A stretch of 9,509 nucleotides of DNA from Gammaproteobacteria bacterium (lineage in GTDB: Bacteria > Pseudomonadota > Gammaproteobacteria > Competibacterales > Competibacteraceae), in the NCBI GenBank assembly GCA_020047885.1, contig JAIFNF010000220.1:1-9509 (forward strand), read 5' to 3'. This document shows positions 1 to 7,943 of the stretch, piece by piece (positions within the stretch are counted from its first letter, which is position 1; each line of letters begins with the position of its first letter). The translations under genes were made by a program, and so were the position numbers. The notes under the pieces were generated by a model. That model saw only the letters and a program-made list of their open reading frames with translations, was not told the origin of the DNA and searched no databases.

Positions 1-41
1 GGTTGGGGGGAGGGGTCTGAACGCCTACGCGGCGTTGTACT
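1..41. repeat. G-rich hairpin direct repeat, copy 1
   Basis: First copy of a 41-bp sequence that recurs exactly at 53-93 (period 52 bp). It has two parts: a run of G bases (5-15) and a short inverted repeat, AACGCC (20-25) against GGCGTT (31-36) with a 5-nt loop. The copy begins at the window edge, so the array may continue upstream. The 52-bp period is not a multiple of three, so the copies fall in different frames and do not look like coding repeats. A REP-like or other intergenic repeat is the likeliest class. Confidence 0.85.
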
Positions 42-44
42 CAT

Positions 45-67
45 GGGGAGGGGGTTGGGGGGAGGGG
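45..67 (+). other. candidate G-quadruplex motif
   Basis: Four G runs of 4, 5, 6 and 4 bases (45-48, 50-54, 57-62, 64-67) are separated by loops of 1, 2 and 1 nt. This more than meets the usual pattern of four runs of at least three G with short loops. It spans the junction between the two repeat copies. Folding is inferred from pattern only. Confidence 0.6.
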
Positions 68-93
68 TCTGAACGCCTACGCGGCGTTGTACT
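53..93. repeat. G-rich hairpin direct repeat, copy 2
   Basis: Identical second copy of the 1-41 repeat, again with the AACGCC (72-77) / GGCGTT (83-88) hairpin. The 11 nt separating the copies are also G-rich. Sequence after position 93 diverges from that following copy 1, so 93 is the right-hand end of the repeat block in this window. Confidence 0.85.
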
Positions 94-102
94 GTGGCAC
101 GG

Positions 103-131
103 TTGCCGAATGCGGTACCGGTGTTTATGCT
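103..131 (+). promoter_or_regulatory. candidate sigma-70 promoter for the carbonic anhydrase-like gene
   Basis: A -35-like TTGCCG (103-108) and a -10-like TATGCT (126-131) are separated by exactly 17 bp. Each matches the consensus at four of six bases. It lies about 100 bp before the start codon at 234, directly after the repeat block, and no other gene lies between. Such matches arise by chance, so this is only a candidate. Confidence 0.3.
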
Positions 132-233
132 TGACCCATCAACCTTCAACTCCCCACCCGTGACCAGATCCATCGCGCTTCCTGAAAGGGGAGGGGCGAT
201 TGTGGAACTGGGGTCCCCCCTTGATGAGGTGTT

Positions 234-773
234 ATGTCCATTCGTTCCTTTGAGCAGCATACCCCGCGCATTCATCCTACCGCTTACATCGATGACTTGG
301 CTCTGGTGATCGGCGAAGTCGAGATTGGCGAAGACAGTTCGATCTGGCCGATGAGCGTGTTGCGAGGCGATATTCAGGGCATTCGCATCGGCGCACGCAC
401 CAGTATTCAGGATGGGACGATCATTCACGTCACCCACGACAGCCGCTTTTGTCCAGGCGGTCAGCCCACACTGATCGGCAATGATGTCACCGTTGGCCAC
501 AAGGTCATTTTGCACGCCTGCACGATTGAAGACTTCTGCCTGATCGGGATGGGCGCGATTGTGATGGATAAGGCGGTCGTGGGTTCGCGGGTGACGATTG
601 GCGCCGGTAGCGTGATCCCGCCGGGTAAGGTGCTGGAAAGCGGGTTTCTCTATGTCGGCAGTCCGGTGAAACAGGTTCGCCCGCTGAATGAACGCGAACT
701 GGAGTTCCTGGAGTACTCGCCGCAGAACTACCGGCGACTCAAGGAGCGGCATCGAGCCATGCGCAGCCGTTAG
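234..773 (+). CDS. yrdA: gamma-carbonic anhydrase family protein (YrdA-like)
   Basis: A 179-residue left-handed beta-helix protein of the gamma-carbonic anhydrase family, cytoplasmic, with no signal peptide. Hexapeptide repeats run from about residue 20 to 150. The three histidines that bind metal in the archaeal enzyme Cam align with H65, H89 and H94 (in VGHKVILH), and the Cam residues Arg59, Asp61 and Gln75 correspond to R44, D46 and Q59. The motif YVGSPVKQVRPL near residue 140 and the length are typical of E. coli YrdA. Most YrdA-type proteins have no proven carbonic anhydrase activity, so reversible CO2 hydration is possible but not assured. The start is supported by GAGG at 226-229 and by the N-terminus matching the usual family start. 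It appears to be transcribed alone, with another promoter candidate at its stop codon. Confidence 0.9.
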   Translation: MSIRSFEQHTPRIHPTAYIDDLALVIGEVEIGEDSSIWPMSVLRGDIQGIRIGARTSIQDGTIIHVTHDSRFCPGGQPTLIGNDVTVGHKVILHACTIEDFCLIGMGAIVMDKAVVGSRVTIGAGSVIPPGKVLESGFLYVGSPVKQVRPLNERELEFLEYSPQNYRRLKERHRAMRSR

Positions 774-798
774 TCAGGGGGAGTTTCCGGGCTATACT
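771..798 (+). promoter_or_regulatory. candidate sigma-70 promoter for lemA
   Basis: A good -10 box TATACT (793-798, five of six) lies 16 bp after TAGTCA (771-776, four of six), which overlaps the stop codon of the preceding gene. It sits 35 bp before the lemA start. The gap 774-833 holds nothing else recognisable and no convincing terminator. Confidence 0.35.
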
Positions 799-833
799 GG
801 CTGCTGTTCATTGACTGATGGGTTACGTTCGCC

Positions 834-1406
834 ATGAATCCAATCGCGATTATTCTGCTGATTGTTGTCGTGCTGTTGGCGCTGTACGGCATTGTCATCT
901 ACAACCGGCTGGTGAATCTCAAGCATAACGTCGGGATGTCCTGGTCGAATATCGACGTGCTGCTCAAGCAGCGCCATGATGAATTGCCCAAACTGGTTGA
1001 GGTTTGCAAGCAATACATGGGCTATGAACGGGACACGCTGGAGGCGGTGATGCGCGCCCGTCATGGGGTCGCTGACGCCCAGCAACGCTACGATCTGCCC
1101 GCACTGGGAGCGGCAGAAAGTCAGTTACGGCTCGGGCTGGGTCAATTGTTTGCGGTGGCCGAGGCGTATCCTGAATTGCGGGCCAATGCCAATTTCCGGC
1201 ACCTGGAGAGTCGTATTACCGGTCTGGAGAACGCCATTGCCGACCGCCGCGAGTTCTACAATGACAGCGTCAATCTGAACAATGTCCGCATTGAACAATT
1301 TCCTGATGTCATGGTGGCGCGGTTTTTCAACTTCCGGCTCTTCCGCTTGCTGGAATTCAGTGAGCCGGAAAAGCAGGATGTGGATATAGCCCAACTGTTC
1401 CGCTGA
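834..1406 (+). CDS. lemA: LemA family membrane protein
   Basis: A 190-residue LemA-type protein. One hydrophobic segment at about residues 4-23 would anchor it in the inner membrane. The rest is alpha-helical and matches the family pattern: YNRLVNLKHNVGMSWSNIDVLLKQRHDELPKLVE in segments after the anchor (invariant W and R-x-x-x-x-P-x-L region), then ESRITGLENAIADRREFYND and a FPDVMVARFF-like tail. The molecular function of the family is unknown; it has been found linked to membrane, stress and envelope genes. The start codon has no clear Shine-Dalgarno sequence (the preceding bases are GTTACGTTCGCC), but this Met precedes the membrane segment as expected. It is followed after 3 nt by a GIDE-domain gene, a pairing frequent in bacteria, so the two are almost certainly one operon. 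Confidence 0.9.
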   Translation: MNPIAIILLIVVVLLALYGIVIYNRLVNLKHNVGMSWSNIDVLLKQRHDELPKLVEVCKQYMGYERDTLEAVMRARHGVADAQQRYDLPALGAAESQLRLGLGQLFAVAEAYPELRANANFRHLESRITGLENAIADRREFYNDSVNLNNVRIEQFPDVMVARFFNFRLFRLLEFSEPEKQDVDIAQLFR

Positions 1407-1409
1407 TCC

Positions 1410-2363
1410 GTGGCGTCGATGTATTTCCCCGGCTTTCGGAACCCGTTGCTGTTCGGCGTACTCTGGCTGGGCAGCTTTCTGCTGGTGCGGCTGAATGCGT
1501 CTGTGGCACTGAAGCCGCCACTGGTGCTGGCGCTGGTCGCATTGGCGCTCGCTGTTCTGGTGGCCAGCGCCTACGGTGCCTTGCATTATGGGCGGCGAGC
1601 CTGGCGGTTGGCCGACACGCCGATTGCCCGCATTCGTTCGGCTCCCCAGGGTTATGTGGAGTTGTTTGGCCGTGCCCGGTTGATGGAAGGCCCACCGATT
1701 CTGGCTCCGCTTAGTGTGTTGCCCTGCGCCTGGTATGGTTACCAGGTCGAGGAGTGTTGCAATAATCGCTGGCAGACCGTGGACTCGGGTGAGAGCGACA
1801 GCTTATTCCTGCTCGATGACGGGACGGGTCAGTGTGTGGTTGATCCGCATGGCGCGGATTTCGTCAAGATTCGCCGCGATGTCTGGTATGGCAATGAGAG
1901 TGGGGCGCGGACTCATGCGCTCTGGGGCATCGGTGCGACGTACCGATACACCGAGCAGCGCTTGTTGCCGGGTGAGGAGGTTCATGTGATCGGTGGATTT
2001 CGTACCGTGGGCGGGTTGCGTGAAGCGCCGGATCTGCAGCAGACCGTGGCGGCGCTGCTGGAGCAGTGGAAGCGTGATCCGCAGCGCATGGCGCTATTTG
2101 ACGTGCGGCGTAATGGTCGGGTCGATCCGGATGAATGGGAAGCGGCACGGCGGGCGGCGGAAAAACAGGTGCAGCGAGAACAATTGCAGCACGCGGTCGA
2201 TCCCGATATTCATCTTTTGGCCGATACTGAGGAACCGTCACGTCCGTTTATTATTGCTGCCTTTCGGGAAGAGAGCCGGCTGATTCGCTATTTTCAATGG
2301 CGGGCGGCGGCGTGTCTACTGGCCGCGGTTACGGCAGGTGGGTTGTTGTTGTACGGGTTATAA
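1410..2363 (+). CDS. GIDE-domain membrane protein, LemA partner
   Basis: A 317-residue membrane protein related to the GIDE domain of the mitochondrial ligase MULAN. Databases often label such bacterial proteins E3 ubiquitin ligase, but no RING domain or cysteine cluster is visible here, so that activity is not expected. Order: hydrophobic segments at about 13-28 and 38-58, the GIDE-like region at about 72-200 (GRARLMEGPPILAPLSVLPC in part, WYGYQVEE, LFLLDDGTGQCVVDP, HVIGGFRT), an EF-hand-like loop at 231-242 (D, N, G, D and E at loop positions 1, 5, 6, 9 and 12), a charged helix and a C-terminal segment at 297-316. The chosen start is GTG at 1410, 3 nt after the lemA stop; ATG at 1419 is an alternative, and neither has a strong ribosome binding site, so translation may be coupled to lemA. 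The function is unknown; a membrane role shared with LemA is inferred. Confidence 0.8.
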   Translation: MASMYFPGFRNPLLFGVLWLGSFLLVRLNASVALKPPLVLALVALALAVLVASAYGALHYGRRAWRLADTPIARIRSAPQGYVELFGRARLMEGPPILAPLSVLPCAWYGYQVEECCNNRWQTVDSGESDSLFLLDDGTGQCVVDPHGADFVKIRRDVWYGNESGARTHALWGIGATYRYTEQRLLPGEEVHVIGGFRTVGGLREAPDLQQTVAALLEQWKRDPQRMALFDVRRNGRVDPDEWEAARRAAEKQVQREQLQHAVDPDIHLLADTEEPSRPFIIAAFREESRLIRYFQWRAAACLLAAVTAGGLLLYGL

Positions 2364-2368
2364 AGGGG

Positions 2369-2389
2369 GGTCAGAAATAATTTATGACC
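2369..2389. promoter_or_regulatory. 21-bp dyad between the GIDE gene and the binding-protein gene
   Basis: GGTCA (2369-2373) and TGACC (2385-2389) are arms of a palindrome centred on A2379. The inner bases also pair (AAAT 2375-2378 with ATTT 2380-2383), giving nine of ten symmetrical pairs; only G2374/A2384 mismatch. It begins 5 nt after the stop codon of the GIDE gene. No T tract follows, so it is a poor intrinsic terminator. It could be an operator for the signalling cassette downstream or a leftover of a REP-like palindrome. The rest of the gap (2364-2447) shows no convincing -35/-10 pair. Confidence 0.45.
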
Positions 2390-2447
2390 GCTATAGCACA
2401 ATGACTAACGGGCATTCCATTTCACAGCGATAATCAAGAGGTTCGTT

Positions 2448-3481
2448 ATGCTTAAAATCAACGCATTGAAAAGTTTATTGACCGGCCTGACCGTACTGCT
2501 GCTCAGTCTGTTCGTCAAGGTCAGCATGGCCGGAGAAGCGTCGCGTCCCCCCTGGAAAGTCGCCATTTTTCGCACGGCTGCCCCCTTTGCCGTTGAAATG
2601 GAACAGGGTCTGAAAGACGGTCTGGTGAAACTGGGTTATGTCGAAGGCCAGAATTTGATTTACCTGCCTACTGTAGTAGTCAAGTCGCGGATTGAGGATT
2701 TTGCGGAGACCGCCGGGTTGGTCAAGCAGAAACTGGCGGACTCCCCCGATGTGTTGGCAACCATCGGTACCCAGGCCAGTATTCCAGCCTGGAAAATCCT
2801 CGAATCGACCAGCACCCCCATGGTATTTACTGGTGTGACTTTTCCAGTAGAAGCGGGCCTGATTACGGCCTATGGTCAACCGACCGGCAAGAATATTACC
2901 GGGATTGGCTATTCGGTGTCGCCTAAACAGCGTCTGGAGCTGATTCGCCAGATGTTCCCGAACACTGAGCGTTTTAAAAAAATCGCTTTTTCCTATTCGG
3001 GTCAGGTATTACAAGACGCCACCTATGTCAAATATTTGCGGGCTGCAGGATCGGTTGCCGATTGGCAGATACTTTATATCGACTACTTTGATTACACGCA
3101 GAATAACCCCAGCCTGCGCTTGCTGATCGACAAATTGCAGAAGTCCAATCCTGATCTGGTGTTCGGTTGGTATGATCTGGACATGTTGGGCAATGACAGT
3201 CGGGCGTTTAAGGAACTGCTGGATAAATTGCGTAAACCCTTGATCGCAGTCACCAGTAAGGGTATCGACGAAGGCGCCATTGGTGGCGTGTTGACTGATC
3301 ATCAGCGGTTGGGCGAACAGCAGGCGGCGATGATTGATCAGATCTTCAAGGGGAAAAAGCCGGGAGATATTCCGCCGATCGAGCCAACCACTTATCTGAT
3401 CGAATTGAATCTGAAAAAAGCCCAGGAATTGGGGATTCAATTTGACCAAAAAATTATTGAATCAGCGCATCGAGTGATTCG

Positions 3482-3485
<4 letters not shown>
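2448..3485 (+). CDS. periplasmic ABC-type solute-binding protein, probable sensor subunit
   Basis: A 345-residue protein of the ABC transporter substrate-binding family PF04392 (type I periplasmic binding fold, as in TrpX-like proteins). Residues 1-28 form a Sec signal peptide (positively charged start, hydrophobic 9-23, likely cleavage after SMA). There is no lipobox cysteine, so the mature form should be free in the periplasm. Family features include an opening beta strand (WKVAIFR), GLVKLGYVEGQNL, the strand VLATIGTQASIPAWK, PMVFTGVTFPVEAGL, and the late VFGWYDLDML and IGGVLTDHQRLGEQQAAM segments. AAGAGG at 2436-2441 supports the ATG. No permease or ATPase gene is present; instead its stop overlaps the kinase start as ATGA. 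This suggests it presents a ligand to that kinase, in the manner of LuxP-LuxQ or TorT-TorS. The ligand cannot be named. Confidence 0.85.
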
Positions 3486-6322
<2,837 letters not shown>

Positions 6323-6352
6323 TCCCCCGTACTGACCACCCAAGGATTTGCC

Positions 6353-7270
6353 ATGCTGCCTACCTCTGCCCTGACTCGCCCCAAACTTCTGTTGGTGGAC
6401 GATGTCCGGGCGAATTTATTGCTGCTGGCCAAGGTGTTGGGGCAGGAGTACGACTGCCAGTTGGCGACCGATGGCACCAGCGCCCTGGAGCAGGCGCTCA
6501 ACGATCCTCCCGATCTGATCCTGCTGGATGTTTTGATGCCGGGTCTGGATGGTTACGAAGTCTGTCGTCGGCTCAAAGTGGATCCGCGCACCGCGCACAT
6601 TCCGGTCATTTTTCTCACAAATCTCAGCGAGGAGGGCGATGAAAAGACCGGTCTCGAAGCGGGCGCGATTGACTACATTGCCAAGCCGTTTCGCCCGCCG
6701 ATTGTCAAGGCGCGGGTGCGTAATCACCTAGAATTGAAGCGGCGTGGCGACTGGCTGGAGCAGTTAGCGGGATTGGACGGTTTGCTGGGCATTCCCAACC
6801 GGCGGCGCTTCGATGAAATGCTCAGCGCGGAATGGCATCGCGCCCAACGGCATCGCGCACCGCTGGCTCTGATTATGATCGACATTGATTTTTTCAAGCC
6901 CTACAACGACCACTACGGCCATCCGCAGGGCGATGATTGTTTGCGCCGGGTGGCTGCCGCTATGTCCATCGTTCCGCGCCGCGCCTCGGATTTTCTGGGG
7001 CGTTACGGCGGTGAAGAGTTCGCGGCGATCTTGGCGGATACCGGACTGCACGAGGCGGCGCTGGTGGCGCAACAGATGCGTAGCCGGATCGAGGAACAGG
7101 CGATTCCCCACGGTTACTCAGCGATTGCCCCGTATGTGACGATCAGTTTGGGGGTTGCAGCGCGGACGCCGAACCGGGGTGATTCAGCGGCTGACTTGCT
7201 GGCCGATGCGGACGCCGCTTTGTATCGAGCCAAGCGCGGCGGTCGTAATCGGGTTGAGCAAGCGCTTTAA
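6353..7270 (+). CDS. REC-GGDEF response regulator, diguanylate cyclase
   Basis: A 305-residue cytoplasmic response regulator that should make c-di-GMP from two GTP. An N-terminal receiver (about 10-125) has D16/D17, phosphoacceptor D59 in LILLDVLMPG, T89 and K111. A GGDEF domain (about 138-303) has D177 in IMIDIDFFKPYNDHYGH and the active signature GGEEF at 219-223. An RxxD inhibitory site (R210, D213) lies exactly five residues before the signature, so product feedback inhibition is expected. The layout is that of WspR/PleD-like enzymes with one receiver. AAGGA at 6342-6346 lies 6 nt before the ATG. It follows the hybrid kinase by 30 nt and is the likely final phosphate acceptor from H894, linking ligand sensing to c-di-GMP. 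Its stop lies 4 nt from the stop of the convergent PIN toxin gene. Confidence 0.92.
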   Translation: MLPTSALTRPKLLLVDDVRANLLLLAKVLGQEYDCQLATDGTSALEQALNDPPDLILLDVLMPGLDGYEVCRRLKVDPRTAHIPVIFLTNLSEEGDEKTGLEAGAIDYIAKPFRPPIVKARVRNHLELKRRGDWLEQLAGLDGLLGIPNRRRFDEMLSAEWHRAQRHRAPLALIMIDIDFFKPYNDHYGHPQGDDCLRRVAAAMSIVPRRASDFLGRYGGEEFAAILADTGLHEAALVAQQMRSRIEEQAIPHGYSAIAPYVTISLGVAARTPNRGDSAADLLADADAALYRAKRGGRNRVEQAL

Positions 7271-7274
7271 ACGC

Positions 7275-7664
7275 TCATTGCCAAAGGCGATGAACTCCGT
7301 ACCGATCGAAGATCGTGTCGGCGCTCACGAGTGGGATGTTTTCGACCAGCGCCTGCGCCGCCAGCAGGCGGTCAAATGGATCGCGGTGATGCCAGGGCAG
7401 ATGAGCCTGCCGGTCAGCGTGATCGAGCGTGATCGGCAGCACGGCCAAATCGAGGTCAGCGATGGCTTGATCCATCCATTGACGGAATCCCGGTGAGAGC
7501 GTGAGCTTGGCCAGCCCGCTCTTGATTGACAGTTCCCAGATCGTCCCGCTGCTCAAGAGCAGTTGATTTGCAGAATCCTGTAGTATCGTTATCGCTGTCT
7601 GACCGAGTTTGCCTGGATCGTCCTGCGCCCAGATGATGCAATGGGCATCGATCAGATACCTCAT
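7275..7664 (-). CDS. PIN-domain toxin, VapC-like
   Basis: A 129-residue PIN-domain ribonuclease, probably the toxin of a type II toxin-antitoxin pair. Acidic residues expected to hold Mg2+ are D6 (in MRYLIDAHCIIW), E44 (in GTIWELSIKSGL), D95/D98 (in HHRDPFDRLLAAQA) and D116 (in LVSADTIFDRY). The HHRDPFDR motif places it in the PIN group typified by cyanobacterial Sll0205 rather than classical VapC. Length is normal and no catalytic residue is missing, so it looks intact. Its ATG overlaps the antitoxin stop as ATGA, indicating coupled translation. RNA cleavage is the family activity; the target here is unknown. It converges on the diguanylate cyclase gene with a gap of only 4 nt. Confidence 0.88.
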   Translation of the reverse strand: MRYLIDAHCIIWAQDDPGKLGQTAITILQDSANQLLLSSGTIWELSIKSGLAKLTLSPGFRQWMDQAIADLDLAVLPITLDHADRQAHLPWHHRDPFDRLLAAQALVENIPLVSADTIFDRYGVHRLWQ

Positions 7665-7900
7665 TCCATGTACTCCTTGAAGTCCGCCGGCGGGGCGTCG
7701 AAGTCCGGAGCCATGTAGAGAACCGTCCCTTTCATAGAACCGAGTTGCCGAAGTTTCCTAACAGGCTGGGGAGTTGATACTAACCGGGCTATGATTTGGT
7801 TGTTCTCGGTAATCACCACTTCCTCACCCGGCATCAGGCGATGGATGAGTTCTGCCAACGTCGTTTGGGTTTGTTCAAGGGCGATAGTGGTCATGTTCAT
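7661..7900 (-). CDS. Phd/YefM family antitoxin
   Basis: A 79-residue small protein of the Phd/YefM antitoxin family, upstream of and overlapping the PIN toxin by 4 nt. The N-terminal part carries the family DNA-binding fold pattern (TTIALEQTQTTLAELIHRL, then GEEVVITENNQIIARLV). The proline-rich and acidic tail (GTVLYMAPDFDAPPADF) is the kind that folds over the partner toxin. It should neutralise the toxin by binding and repress its own operon. The start is uncertain: AGGAG (7907-7903) is only 2 nt from the ATG at 7900 but 8 nt from an in-frame ATG at 7894, so the shorter 77-residue form beginning MTTIALEQ is at least as likely. It lies 40 nt downstream of the phosphofructokinase stop on the same strand. 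Confidence 0.88.
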   Translation of the reverse strand: MNMTTIALEQTQTTLAELIHRLMPGEEVVITENNQIIARLVSTPQPVRKLRQLGSMKGTVLYMAPDFDAPPADFKEYME

Positions 7901-7911
7901 GGCTCCTGTGG

Positions 7912-7943
7912 TGATCGTTCATTGGCGTCGGTTAGTGCGATCA
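7912..7943. promoter_or_regulatory. inverted repeat upstream of the antitoxin, possible operator
   Basis: TGATCG (7912-7917) and CGATCA (7938-7943) form 6-bp arms separated by 20 bp, just before the antitoxin start and overlapping the phosphofructokinase stop codon. Antitoxins of this family commonly bind such repeats to repress their own operon. On the - strand, TTGATC followed 17 bp later by TGAACG is a weak promoter match. The arms are short, so chance is possible. Confidence 0.25.

Noticed and set aside
1..93. Possible CRISPR array
   Set aside because: Only two copies, an 11-nt G-rich spacer far too short for CRISPR, and no cas genes.
94..309. 71-codon + strand reading frame starting with GTG at the end of the repeat
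   Set aside because: It overlaps the well-supported carbonic anhydrase-like gene in another frame, has no ribosome site and resembles no family.
1125..1695. Long - strand reading frames opposite lemA and the GIDE gene
   Set aside because: They are antisense shadows of GC-rich coding sequence, with composition typical of such shadows and no family resemblance.
1410..2363. Ubiquitin ligase activity for the GIDE protein
   Set aside because: No RING domain or zinc-binding cysteine cluster follows the GIDE region; only two adjacent cysteines and a few scattered ones are seen.
2364..2447. Promoter for the signalling cassette
   Set aside because: AT-rich -10-like strings (2377-2397) exist, but none has a fitting -35 at 16-18 bp.
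7258..7281. Hairpin spanning both convergent stop codons as a bidirectional terminator
   Set aside because: Only a 4-bp AGCG/CGCT stem plus three bulged pairs, with no T tract on either strand.
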